A model generated the notes under the pieces. It worked only from the letters and a program-made list of their open reading frames with translations. It searched no databases and was not told where the DNA came from. Shown here in pieces: positions 54,135 to 64,000 of a stretch of 64,000 nucleotides of DNA. Both the position numbers and the translations under genes were made by a program. The DNA lies in assembly GCA_023014485.1 (NCBI GenBank), contig JAJOZX010005511.1, forward strand, positions 77,501 to 141,500, written 5' to 3'. The stretch's first letter is position 1; every line of letters starts with the position of its first letter. This stretch comes from Bathynomus jamesi (Eukaryota > Arthropoda > Malacostraca > Isopoda > Cirolanidae).

Positions 54135-54602
54135 TGTAGTGAATACTCTTATTTTAGTTTCAAGATAAATGTTAATTTTACCGTCTTGAATTTCGGAATA
54201 GTTATAAATTCATTTTAAATTAGTTACCCCATTATAATTCAATTGTGAACCACATTAATACTAATTTTATGTATACTATATTATTTTATTGTATGTAAAC
54301 ATAATTAATTATATATCACAATTGTCAGTTAATTATTTATATTCAAATATTTATTTTAATCTAATACCATGTCCATTTTGCAAATAAATAATAGAAAACC
54401 AAAGGTTATATTTTCCACCTTTGGTACTGTCGCAGTTTCGCCTAACGGACTCAATACGGCTAGTGAGATAATCACTGGTTGGCACTTAACTAGCGGCAGT
54501 GCTTATGGCTACATCATCCAGGTTAACCTATACCGGATAGATGCGCTACGGTCCCAAGCCGTAGCTTGCCTAGGCCAACGACGACGACGACGTAAACCAA
54601 CA
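54135..54602 (+). repeat. 5' LTR
   Basis: 468 bp, TG...CA. Differs from the 3' LTR only at about 54415 (TTTTCCACC versus TTTTCAACC). It contains an open frame by chance (MSILQINNRK...), present in both LTRs. Confidence 0.95.
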
Positions 54603-54603
54603 A

Positions 54604-54618
54604 TTGGTGACCCCAGCT
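54604..54618 (+). promoter_or_regulatory. primer binding site, tRNA-Trp type
   Basis: TTGGTGACCCCAG begins two bases after the LTR. TGGTGACCCC is the primer site expected for tRNA-Trp, as used by the CsRn1 clade. Confidence 0.75.
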
Positions 54619-54631
54619 GGATTACCCCTTC

Positions 54632-54843
54632 TACCCGAACGACTAGGACTAGACTGTAATGTCGTTCGTGCCCATCACCCCCTTCACCCGAACGACTAGG
54701 ACTAGACTGTAACGTCGTTCGTGCCCACCACCCCCTTCACCCGAGCGACTAGGACCAGACTGTAACGTCGTTCGTGCCCATCACCCCCTTCACCCGAGCG
54801 ACTAGGACCAGACTGTAATGTCGCTCGTGCCCTCTGCCCCTCA
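54632..54843 (+). repeat. 53-bp tandem repeat (x4) in the Gypsy leader
   Basis: Units start ACCCGAACGACTAGGACTAG at 54633, 54686, 54739 and 54792 and end TCGTTCGTGCCCATCACCCC. They lie between the primer site and gag. Variants alternate AACGACTAGGACT with AGCGACTAGGACC. Confidence 0.9.
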
Positions 54844-54940
54844 CCCCTGCCCGTGCGCTCTGTGCCTGCGCTCGTCTCAACCTCCACTCCTTCGTTGGTA
54901 ACTTGTCGTCTTGCTTGTACGTCAGCAAGCATAGGAGAAG

Positions 54941-55701
54941 ATGCCTGACGACGCTGGTGCCATCTCCCACTTGAGCGTAAAGCTCCCCGTCTTCTGGCCG
55001 GGTGATCCATTTATTTGGTTCCACCAAGTGGAATCACAATTCAACTTGGGAAGGATCACGCTAGCAGGACGAAATACGATCATGTTTTGTCCTCTCTACC
55101 AGCGAGCATCATCTCTGAAGTTCCGTGACGTCATCGTATCTACTTCCACGAGTGAGGACCCGTACAACGATCTGAAGTCTGCCATCCTGTGCCGCACCAC
55201 TGTCTCCGAGCGTGAGAACTACATCAGTTAATCTCAAAAGAAGAACTTGGAGACCGTAAGCCCACTCAAATGCTGAGGGCTATGCAGTGCGCTCTAGGCG
55301 AACGCGCACAACCTTCGATAAGGACATCTTTAGACAGTTGTTCTGCAGAAACTTCCTCCATCAGCTCAGCGTGTCTTGGCCACTATGGATCCTGCTACTC
55401 CAGTTGATAAACTAGCAGAAACTGCCGACAAAGTAGTGGAGATTGACACGCTCCGGTCAACAACGTGAACACACAATCGGAACTGGAGTTGAAAGTGGAA
55501 GAGTTAAGTCAACAACTCAACCACGTTTGTTCTCTGCTACAAAATCAACCGGCAAAGAAGCCATTCTCGTCAAGATTTACGAAGAGGCATCGTTCGAGTT
55601 CCGGGAAGATCTGCTTCTACCACTCGAAATTTGGAAAGAAGGCTAGGAAGTGCATCTCCCCTTGCAATTTTTCGTCGGAAAACCCCAGCAGCGAGTCCTA
55701 A
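54941..55701 (+). pseudogene. Gypsy gag (capsid and zinc knuckle), frameshifted
   Basis: Opens MPDDAGAISHLSVKLPVFWP. The capsid-like part has FIWFHQVESQFNLGRI and SEDPYNDLKSAIL, then stops at 55231. Another frame (55465-55701) carries the QLNHVCSLLQN segment and a C-x2-H-type zinc knuckle, CFYHSKFGKKARKCISPC. In this clade gag packages the RNA. At least two breaks separate the parts. Confidence 0.85.
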
Positions 55702-58700
55702 TGGAATGGCGTCTAGTACTCGCACTGCCAACCTGTTATTCATAAAGGACAGGAACTCTGGTGTCAATTTCTTGGTTGATACCGGAGCGTCAGTCAGTGT
55801 ATTCCCTCAAAAATCTGGTCATACGCACTCGGAATCTCCGCCTCTATACGCTGCTAACGGTTCACGCATACCCACGTACGGTACTCAGTCGCGTGAACTA
55901 AACTTGGGCCTTCACCGATCCTTCAAGTGGATTTTCATCTGTGCTCAAGTGCGGCATCCCATATCGGCGCTGACTTCCTCCAGCATTTCAAACTCCTGGT
56001 GGATCTTGACAAGCGACGCTTATGCGACCAGGCCACACTGCTTTTCTGTTCTTGCCAAACAGGTTGCCCTTCCGGACGCCTCGAACTCTGCACTTTCCCT
56101 CGTTCCCCCTAATTCCATGTACCAGTGCCTTTTCCAGCGATATCCAGGAATTCTTCAACCAATGCAGATGGGTGATACCATTAAGCACACCATTACCCAT
56201 CACATTACAACAAAAGGTCCCCCTGTGTTTGCAAAACCCAGACGTCTTGCCCCGGACAAACTGAAAGCTGCCAAATCGGAATTCCAGCTTATGATGGATC
56301 TTGGGATAATAAGACCTTCCAAAAGCAGTTGGTCCTCTCCCCTACACCTGGTCCAGAAGAGTCAGGAGACTGGAGACCATGTGGCGATTACCGGTTTTTG
56401 AATTCGACAACCATCCCGGACCGATATCCGGTACCAAATGTCCAAGACTTTCTCTCTTCTCCACGGCAAATCTATCTTCAGTAAAATAGATCTCGTGAAG
56501 GCTTTCCACCACATTCCCGTAGAGCCTTCGGATATTCCCAAGACTGCAGTTTGTACACCATTGGGTTATTCGAATTTTTGAAGATGCCGTTCGGGCTACG
56601 GAATGCTGCGCAAACCTTTCAGAGGTTATAGATGAGGTCACCAGAGGCTTAGACTTTGTTTATGCCTACATCGATGATTTGCTTGTGGCCAGCTCAACGG
56701 AAGAGGAACATAAGGAACATCTTTCACTCCTCTTTCAACGCTTAGAACAATACGGTGTTACTATTAATGCATCTAAGTGTGTGTTTGCACAGCCACCTTG
56801 GAATTTCTTGGTCACACGATTTCGCAGCACGGAATTACCCCCCTTCAGGACAAGTGTGAAGTGATAAAAAATTACCCTATGCCAAATAATCAGCGTGAGT
56901 TACGGCGGTTTCTAGGTTTGGTAATTATTACCACAGTTCATTAAAAACTGTGCTAGTGTTCTTGCTCTCTACCGCTATGATCACACACAAACGCAAGGTA
57001 ACGAAATTGGTATGGTGTAGCGATAGTTTACAGGCGTTCGACAATGCCAAAATGCTATCAATAGTGCATTGTCTCTGTCATTTCCTATCAGTAATGCCCC
57101 CCTAACTCTGACGGTCGATGCCTCAGATGTTGCGATCGGTGGGGTGTTGGAACAAACCATTAACGGTCAACAAGCACCCATCGCGTTTTACTCGAAAAGC
57201 TGCAGCCAGCCCAAACGCGTTATAGTGCTTTCGGACGTGAACTTCTTGCTATTTACTTAAACGTGAAGCATTTTCAACATTTCCTTGAAGGCCGAGAGTT
57301 TTGTGTTTTTACCGACCACAAACCTTTGGTCACTGTCTTCAATAAAAACAGCTGTAACCACTCTCCCAGAGTCATCAGGCAACTCGATTATATCTCGCAA
57401 TTTACCACAGATATCCGCCACATCAAAGGTGTCTTGAACACTCCAGCGGATGCACTTTCAAGAATAGAGATTACTTCTGTTACCCTCAGCTCTACACTGT
57501 GGAATGCTATTGCACAGGATCAAGATAAGGATACGGAACTACAAGACCTGCTCAGAGAAGACTCCACTCACTCACTTTCCCTCAAGAAAATGAGTATGCC
57601 AGGATTGTCTGTGCCCCTCTATTGCGACGTATCAACAGCTGCTATTCGCCCTTATGTCCCTCCATGTCACAGAAAAGCAGTCTTCACGGATCTTCATAAG
57701 CCCTCCCATCCTGGTATCCGTGCTTCGCAACACCTGGTTACCTCTCGTTTTGTTTGGCCCTCGATGCGGAAGGATGTCAAACATTGGACCAAAACGTGCC
57801 TTGCCTGCCAGCGTGCCAAAGTCCAAAGGCACACCAGGTCCCCCTTTGACGCATTTCCGCCCCCATCCCAGCGATTTGAGGTAATTCATGTAGACATTGT
57901 TGGCCCTCTTCCAGTGATTCAAGGCCAACGTTATCTGCTCACCTGTCTCGACCGCTTTTCCAGATGGCCTGAAGCCATCCCACTTCCTGATATCCAAGCG
58001 GACACTGTTGCAAGAGCCTTTCTTCATGGATGGGTATCAAGATTTGGATTGCCGACAAAAGTCATCACTGACCAAGGTCGCCAATTTGAGTCTTCGCTTT
58101 GGAAGTAGTTTACCAGCTTGTTGGGTACAGTACATGCGCATACCTGTGCGTATCATCCGCAAGCTAACGGCCTCGTCGAACGCTTCCATCGCCAGCTGAA
58201 GTCATCCCTTATGTGTCACGAAGACTCCCATTGGATGGATAAGCTTCCACTCGTGTTGCTTGGTATTCGCTCTGCATTTAAGAGTGATCTGAAGACTACA
58301 GCGGCCGAACTAGTCTCTGGAACAACACTGCGGCTACCAGGTGGCTACTTCACTGCAGGGGATAAGTCATGTGATCCTACGGAATTCGCTCAAACACTTT
58401 CCTCTCACATGCAGTCCCTTCAGCCCTGTTCCCCCTCGATTGACTAGCCAACAGAACATCTTTGTTTCCCCAGCCCTCCAATCTTGCACCCACGTTTTCG
58501 TTCGTGTACCTGTCCCAAAACGGCCTCTCCAATGTCCATATGACGGACCCTATGAAGTTCTCCGACGTACGCGCAAATCATTCCTCATCCAGCGCGGTTC
58601 CAAGGTCGACAAGGTTTCTATCGATCGTCTTAAGCCTGCGTTTTTGGAATCAACCTTAAGTGAGGTACAAGTAGCTACCAAAAAGGTTCAGCGGAAATCT

Positions 58701-58721
58701 GTGTCGTTCGGAACTCTTTGA
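55700..58721 (+). pseudogene. Gypsy pol: protease, RT, RNase H, integrase, broken
   Basis: Protease: FLVDTGASVSVFP (about 55770). RT: PRRLAPDKLKAAKSEF, GIIRPSKSSWSSPLHLVQK, a [10 protein letters not shown] palm motif in another frame (about 56480), and AYIDDLLVASS (about 56670). RNase H: LTLTVDASDVAIGGVLEQ and CVFTDHKPLV (57110-57340). Integrase: HPGIRASQHLV and CLACQRAK (zinc module), VIHVDIVGPLPVIQG and VITDQGRQFESS (first two acids), HPQANGLVERFHRQLK (Glu). The C-terminal part ends near 58721. Frameshifts lie near 56390, 56580, 56820, 57230 and 58100. Confidence 0.9.
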
Positions 58722-58728
58722 ACTTCCT

Positions 58729-58744
58729 CTCTGGTGGGGGAGTG
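58729..58744 (+). promoter_or_regulatory. polypurine tract
   Basis: GGTGGGGGAGTG directly precedes the 3' LTR; it would prime plus-strand synthesis. Confidence 0.75.
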
Positions 58745-59212
58745 TGTAGTGAATACTCTTATTTTAGTTTCAAGATAAATGTTAATTTTACCGTCTTGAA
58801 TTTCGGAATAGTTATAAATTCATTTTAAATTAGTTACCCCATTATAATTCAATTGTGAACCACATTAATACTAATTTTATGTATACTATATTATTTTATT
58901 GTATGTAAACATAATTAATTATATATCACAATTGTCAGTTAATTATTTATATTCAAATATTTATTTTAATCTAATACCATGTCCATTTTGCAAATAAATA
59001 ATAGAAAACCAAAGGTTATATTTTCAACCTTTGGTACTGTCGCAGTTTCGCCTAACGGACTCAATACGGCTAGTGAGATAATCACTGGTTGGCACTTAAC
59101 TAGCGGCAGTGCTTATGGCTACATCATCCAGGTTAACCTATACCGGATAGATGCGCTACGGTCCCAAGCCGTAGCTTGCCTAGGCCAACGACGACGACGA
59201 CGTAAACCAACA
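58745..59212 (+). repeat. 3' LTR
   Basis: 468 bp; near-identical to the 5' LTR. Its chance open frame runs in phase into the mariner transposase (58979-59854). Confidence 0.95.
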
Positions 59213-60311
59213 CATATAATGCTTTACGAGTTCAAAAAAGGGAATAGTGCTACTGAAGCAACGCGAAACATTCAGGAAATTTATGGCAACGATATTCTGC
59301 ATGTGAGGAAATGTCAAAGATGGTTTCAAAAGTTTAGGAATGGTGACTGCTGTTTGACAGATGCAGCACGCTCTGGACGCCCTGCTGAGTTTGATGATGA
59401 TCTGCTGTTAGCCGCACTTGAAGAAGACTGTTCAACAACTGTCGAAGAATTGGCCCAAAAACTCAATTCATCCCCGTCCACCATCCATCCACATTTGCAA
59501 CAACTCGGGAAAGTGCCTAAGTTAGGAAAATGGGTGCCACATGAATTGTCGGACGACGATCTGAGGGTGCGGGTAAACATTAGCACAGCTCTTCATTCCC
59601 GTGAACCCCAAGATCCGTTTTTGCACCGTTTAGTGACTGGTGATGAAAAGTGGATACTGTACCAGAATGTTAAGCGCCGTCGACAGTGGGTTTGTGCCGG
59701 AGAACCAGCGACACCACAGTCAAAACCAAATCTTCACCCTCGGAAGGTGTTGCTTAGTGTTTGGTGGGATAAAGGTGGTGTAATACGCTTTGAAACCTTA
59801 CCACACAACCAAACAATCACCGCTCAAGTCTACTGTCACAACTGGATCGATTGAACACAGCACTAAAAGAAAGAGACCTTCTTTGGTTAATCTGAAAGGA
59901 ATCGTGTTCCACCACGACAACGCACGTCCTCATACCGCTCGGATCACTTCTGCAAAAATTGAGGAGCTTGGGTGGGAAAAACTTCCACATCCTCCATATT
60001 CTCCAGACCTTGCGCCTTCAGATTACACTGGTGTACAAATTTTGAAGAAGTTTGTGCTTCGGAGATAAATGTGTTTCCTATTATGGATTTTGGGGTGCTA
60101 AAAACGAATATGACCATAAAAACAGTCGATTGGCTACAGTTTCCAAGAAAATTTAAGTTACACATTTTGCGTATATGTATACCATATTACCATATATTAG
60201 TAACATACCTGTATAATGCAGTCACTTATATTGATTCAACCCGTCGCTTCTTTGCTTGTCTCTTGTATTCAACTTCTGGAGCATCTCTTGTTATTGTCCA
60301 GCAGTAGTCTG

Positions 60312-61876
60312 CTAACAATGATGGACTCCATTTCCCCTGGTAGCGTTTCTCTCCATCGCTGAGATATCCTGGTGGAAACGTTCACCATGTTCATCGCTGA
60401 CTGCTCCGCAGTTGGCCGGAAAAAACTCCAGGTGCGAATGGAGGAAATGTATCTTTAAAGACATATTGCAGCCCATTTTTTGATAGGACAACAGCAGGTT
60501 TTCCACCAGCTCCCTGTAATTGTCAGCTTTGGTATTTCCGAGAAAATTGGTTGCTACTAACCGGAAAGCATTCCACGCTGTCTTCTCCTCACCACCTAGG
60601 ATACGGTCGAACTCCTCATCTCTAAGAAGCTCGCGGATCTGTGGACCAACAAATACACCTTCCTTGATTTTTGCTTCACTGAGCTTTGGGAATTTACCAC
60701 CGAGGTACTTAAAAGCTGCCCCCGTTTTATCTATAGCCTTAACACAATTTTTCATGACTTCCAGTTTGATGTGTAAGGTGGTAACAAAATCTTGCTCGAT
60801 TCTACAAGTGGAGGATACTGAATATTTTTTGTTCCAGGTTCCAATGAGTGTCGGAGTGGCCAATCCTTCTTGATGTAATGAGAAGTCCTAGCCCGACTAT
60901 CCCATTCACACAGAAAACAGCAATACTTAGTGTATCCCGGCTGCAGTCCAAGCCCTCATGGTACAACTTGTCAGTCACCACAAACCTGCCACTGATGTTT
61001 GTCATAGTTTATGCATTTCTATAAGTTGCAATTTCATTTTGTCATATGTTTCTTTCATGTGGACTGCATGACCAACTGAAATTGATGGCAATACGTTGCC
61101 AACATGCAACAAAACAGCTTTTAGACTCAACTTCGATGAACAGTCTCCACTCATCAGGATTGTGAATAATGTTGAGAGCTGCCATCAGACCATCGATGTC
61201 GTTGCAAGCTACAAGGTCACCTTCCATGATGAAGAATGGGACAAAATCTTTTTGACGGTCACGAAACTTACACACACTAACATTTTCAGCGAGGAGGTTT
61301 CACTGCTGCAATCTGGAGCCCAACAGCTCTGCCTTACTCTTTGGCATTTCTAAATCTCTGATAAGGTCGTTTAATTAATTCTGAGTTATCATGTGCGGTT
61401 TAGAAGATGTCAAGTTATAAACATATTTAGGGTCTTGTGAAGTTGAAGGCTCAAGTTTCGCAGGTTCCTTCATTCTCCTCGTCCTCTGACTCCAGGGAGA
61501 ATGAGTGTGGGGGCTCAGGAACGGGTAGTCCTTCGCCGTAAGGTACCGGGCGTATAGCAGAGGGTATATTCGGATATTGTAAAATCCACTTTTTCTTCTT
61601 GCAAATACCTTTCTTGACTGGAGGCACCATGCAGAAGTAACAATTGCTGACATGATCTGTTGGTTCCCTCCACACTATTGGCACTGCAAAAGGCATAGAT
61701 TTCCTCTTCCGATTCAACCACTGGCGAAGGTTGTGTTGCACAAGTATTGCAGCATAGTGTGGGGCCCAGCTCTTGTCCTGATCTCCAATCTTACAGCCAA
61801 AATAAAGGTGATAGGCTTTCCTAATCATGGCGGTTACAGCACGCTTTGTGATGCAAAAGTCATTCTCCACAAACAT
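60312..61876 (-). pseudogene. CACTA-like transposase, frameshifted
   Basis: The N-terminal reading (61876-61451) has RKAYHLYFGCKIGDQDKSWA, then PFAVPIVWREPTDHVSNCYF with a Cys pair and PSAIRPVPYGEGLPVPEPP. The middle (61275-61042) has CKFRDRQKDFVPFFIMEGD and LMAALNIIHNPDEWRLFI. A Cys-containing YCCFLCEWDSRA part follows in another frame (about 60900). The end (60790-60312) has LHIKLEVMKNCVKAIDK, GVFVGPQIRELLRDEEFD, IHFLHSHLEFFPANCGAV and SDEHGERFHQDI, which may supply catalytic acids. This is a protein family common in arthropod genomes; its placement in CACTA/CMC rests on the ends and TSD. Confidence 0.75.
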
Positions 61877-62018
61877 AACAGAAGTTATTTACACTGTTCA
61901 CGCAATTACGAGGCATCTTCGTTCAAATTAGGCTGAAAAATTCAGTTTCAAAAGCAAACACTAAAAAGAATTTGACAAGGGTGCACTGTATGACTTCCGC
62001 GAATGAACTGATGCTGTG

Positions 62019-62984
62019 GCGTAATATGTAGACGCCTGTGACACATCGACGCCTTGACTCTACTGCGTAGGCGCGTAGTTATATTTTTTTTTATTTTAAT
62101 AAATTAATGTAATTACATTGCATTTTAATAATTTTAAATTAGGTAAGGTTGTTAGGTTAGTATTCCATTTATATTAATATCAAAAACATTATGGAAAGCA
62201 ATAAGTTAAAATGATCCAATCTATTTCTTAATAAATAATTTACAAATACATAATGTAATAGATAAATTTAAAATTACATTTTATTGTATTATACTGTAGG
62301 TACAGGGTGTCCGAGAATTATCTGTACAATTTTTGGCTGTTATTAAAAGTCAACCATGAAGTGTAGAAATTCCAGTGTTGTCCCATTTTACAGAGAATCT
62401 CATTAAGTTTTTTCTGATACCAAGTTTTGACAAGTTTTTTAGAAATTCAGTGTGTCCGAACATTATCTGTACATTTTATCTTTTAATAAAATTCTTGATA
62501 ACACACGTAAAATTCTTAAACAAGATTATTTAGAATCTGTATTTTCAAAAATTTCTTTTATTAAAGTAACGTTGTTACAAACATTCGATATGTGCAGCAT
62601 TAGTGATTCGCAAAACATCCAATCGATACTCCAAATGTTGCCATGTACGCTGCAGCATATCCACATCAATTCGCTCAATAGCAGCTGTGATTCTTGCTTT
62701 TAAATCATCAATGTCTGTCACCCACGTACATTTCTAAAAAACTTGTCAAAACGTGGTATCAGAAAAAACTTAATGAGATTCTCTGTAAAATGGGACAACA
62801 CTGGAATTTCTACACTTCATGGTTGACTTTTAATAACAGCCAAAAATTGTACAGATAATTCTCGGACACCCGGTATATGTATATATTTACATTAATTTAT
62901 TAAAATAAAAAAAATATAACTACGCGCATGCGCAGTAGAGTCAATGCGTCGATGTGTCACAGGCGTCTACATATTACGCGACAG
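62019..62984. mobile_element. foldback element hosting a mariner-derived MITE
   Basis: Arms of about 98 bp, left GCGTAATATGTAGACGCCTG to TAATAAATTAATGTAA (62019-62117), right its near-perfect complement (62886-62984). Inside lies the element 62303-62873. It is nested in the CACTA-like element. Confidence 0.85.
62303..62873 (-). mobile_element. Tc1/mariner deletion derivative with ~140-bp TIRs
   Basis: Ends CAGGGTGTCCGAGAATTATC and the complement (one mismatch at the end), TA on both sides. TIR similarity runs through CATGAAGTGTAGAAATTCC and AATCTCATTAAGTTTTTTC. The middle (about 62580-62720, minus strand) keeps only a transposase C-terminus, ARITAAIERIDVDMLQRTW and LDVLRITNAAHIECL. Confidence 0.88.
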
Positions 62985-63398
62985 ATGCAGTCCAGTTAGT
63001 AGGGTGCAGGGTTGCCTGATATCTTTATAAATAGAGCCAATTGGCAATTTTAGGCATCATTTTCGTATTCAGTGAACCAAAATTAGTAAAGATTGACTAC
63101 TTTTATTTCCGAAGCATTTTGGCTGTAGACCAGTGTTATCATCTCTTCAGGAGTCTGCAAAACTATCTTGACGAGAAACAGTATATTTCTTTAGATGACC
63201 TGCACACCAGTCTTTGTACGTTTTTTGCCTCAAAACCGCCTGAATTTTATAAACATGGCATTGAAAAGCTTGTAGGACGTTGGCAGTGTCAGTGATTCCG
63301 ATGGAAAATATATACTCGATTAAAAAGTTTCAGTTGAGTTTTTTTTTTGTCCTTCAAATTCCGATCTAAAAAACGACATTACTTATGGGATGACCTGA

Positions 63399-64000
63399 TA
63401 TAATTGTCTTTGCCTTTACGTTTGAACACTGAAGATGTTTCTGATGGAGACCATCTTACTTTTAATGGACCCCGCACTACCTGCACTTCCGCGCCGCACC
63501 AGATTTACACTGCGCAGAATTCCGCTGAAGTATGGCCATTCAGGATTCCTGAAGAGAACGAAGACAAACAACGCAACGGAAGCGCGTCACTTCACACCTT
63601 TCGCGCTACGAGTCTGCGCGTTTGCCGTTGAGCCGCGTTTAATGTTTTACACGGGGAAGACCCCACCTTAACCCGCAACAACCAAAAGGACAACCGAACG
63701 CGCAGTGAACCCTCAATGGAATACTCTCTTCACGAACAAAAAAATAAACTATTTACGAGCGTCTCTTTTTTCCGTCATCAATTCTTCACAAACTCGTTAA
63801 AGTTCCTTCAAAAAAAAAAGTCGATGAAGAAGTGGGCAAAGTGGCGTTTTCATGCAAAATATATTCACATCAACCCTTACTTTCAAATAAAATAAAATAT
63901 ATAACTTTTATAATAATAATAATCGGTTCTGATGGTCAGAAACTGGCACAGCGCTCAGTCCACCAGAGTAGAAAAGCTCACTGCGCTAACTCCCGAATTA
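63399..64000. other. no recognisable gene
   Basis: Sequence after the mariner, somewhat GC-richer to 63720, then AT-rich. Frames of 75-78 codons at 63404-63671 overlap each other and have no domain support. Confidence 0.4.

Larger units (their letters stand above)
54135..59212 (+). mobile_element. Ty3/Gypsy LTR retrotransposon (CsRn1-like)
   Basis: Two 468-bp LTRs starting TGTAGTGAATAC and ending CCAACA; TSD CATA at 54131-54134 and 59213-59216. Order LTR, primer site, leader with repeats, gag, protease, RT, RNase H, integrase, polypurine tract, LTR. No env-like frame was seen. The LTRs differ at one position by eye, so insertion is recent, yet the internal frames carry several breaks. Confidence 0.95.
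60026..63135 (-). mobile_element. CACTA (CMC)-like transposon, TSD TTA
   Basis: Ends CACTGGTGTACA and, on the other strand, CACTGGTCTACA. A little further in, TGCTTCGGAGATAAA or TGCTTCGGAAATAAA is shared. TSD TTA at 60023-60025 and 63136-63138, where the mariner reading is restored if the element is removed. It holds a broken transposase gene and a nested foldback (62019-62984). Confidence 0.85.
54104..63292 (+). pseudogene. mariner transposase, split into three exon-like pieces by insertions
   Basis: Piece 1 (54104-54134) encodes MAVSEEHIRHI. Piece 2 (59213-60025) encodes HIMLYEFKKGNSATEATRNI, the SGRPAEFDDD linker, VTGDEKWILYQN (first Asp), then after a frameshift near 59845 FHHDNARPHTARITS (second Asp) to YSPDLAPSD (third Asp, 34 residues on). 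Piece 3 (63136-63292) encodes YHLFRSLQNYLDEKQYISLD to the end YKHGIEKLVGRWQCQ. Apart from that frameshift the gene looked intact before the insertions. Copy 1 lacks what piece 3 begins with. Confidence 0.9.
53920..63398 (+). mobile_element. mariner (D-34-D) copy 2, torn open by two elements
   Basis: Left end TCAGGTCATCCCATAAGTAA and right end the complement, TA on both sides. The mariner's own sequence is in three parts: 53920-54134, 59213-60025 and 63136-63398, about 1.29 kb in all, a full-length size. Insertions: a Ty3/Gypsy element after 54134 (TSD CATA) and a CACTA-like element after 60025 (TSD TTA). Confidence 0.94.

Noticed and set aside
54369..54659. Protein-coding gene in the 5' LTR
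   Set aside because: The frame lies in both LTRs, has no domain, and is explained by chance openness.
54632..54843. CRISPR-like regular repeats
   Set aside because: Four 53-bp units are directly adjacent with no unique spacers, in a eukaryotic LTR-element leader.
54702..55027. Antisense open frames over the Gypsy leader
   Set aside because: They are shadows of the 53-bp repeat and gag start, with repetitive composition.
58340..58740. Envelope gene after pol
   Set aside because: Only the integrase C-terminus fits there; no signal peptide, membrane span or separate frame is visible before the polypurine tract.

Overview
The window looks like AT-rich, intron-poor, repeat-dominated nuclear DNA of an arthropod. 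I infer this from the element families, the many (TA)n and (CA)n arrays, the TAACC/TTAGG-type motifs, and transposase types common in arthropods. A crustacean or chelicerate is possible, but the species cannot be fixed from sequence alone. I found no convincing host protein-coding gene, rRNA gene or free tRNA gene. Nearly everything recognisable is a mobile element or its debris, often nested several layers deep.

Layout. 0-5 kb: tRNA-derived SINEs, a palindromic repeat, and a Tc1-like deletion derivative with very long terminal inverted repeats (TIRs). 5-8 kb: a LINE fragment (LINE D) with a pentanucleotide array grown inside its reverse transcriptase (RT) codons, followed by an almost intact transposon with a D-41-D catalytic spacing. 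8.6-10.7 kb: a hAT element with GACCCG-rich subterminal arrays. 10.8-11.5 kb: a sequence coding 23-residue STPR-like repeats. 12.0-14.2 kb: a Penelope-like element with RT and GIY-YIG remnants. 14.4-15.2 kb: a tandem repeat. 15.2-18.8 kb: deletion derivatives of two Tc1/mariner groups plus a Merlin-like MITE.

19-29.4 kb is one nested block. A LINE A copy is split by a hAT (target-site duplication, TSD, GATGCAGA). It is split again by a 7.5-kb transposon (TSD CTGACCAG) whose protein family I do not know by name. That transposon itself holds a Sola-like element (TSD CAAT) with TIRs of about 650 bp and a retained spliceosomal intron. 29.7-32.3 kb holds short non-autonomous hAT- and CACTA-like elements. 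32.6-37.7 kb is the most complete LINE A copy: PHD-like and CCCH zinc fingers in ORF1, then endonuclease and RT. It is itself hit by two DNA elements and a (TA)n expansion.

40-44.4 kb carries foldback elements, two more D-41-D deletion derivatives, and small TTAA- and 8-bp-TSD MITEs. 47-53.3 kb is a reverse-strand LINE A copy split by LINE C, which is split in turn by a Tc1 element and a hAT MITE. 53.9-63.4 kb is a mariner (D-34-D) torn open twice. The first insertion is a young Ty3/Gypsy LTR retrotransposon with near-identical LTRs. The second is a CACTA-like element that itself contains a foldback holding a mariner-derived MITE.

Several relations between elements are visible. The SINEs share their 3' tail with LINE A, suggesting parasitism on its machinery. 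Many short elements are internal-deletion derivatives of transposase-coding relatives in the same window. Paralogous empty sites in the window confirm some insertion boundaries.
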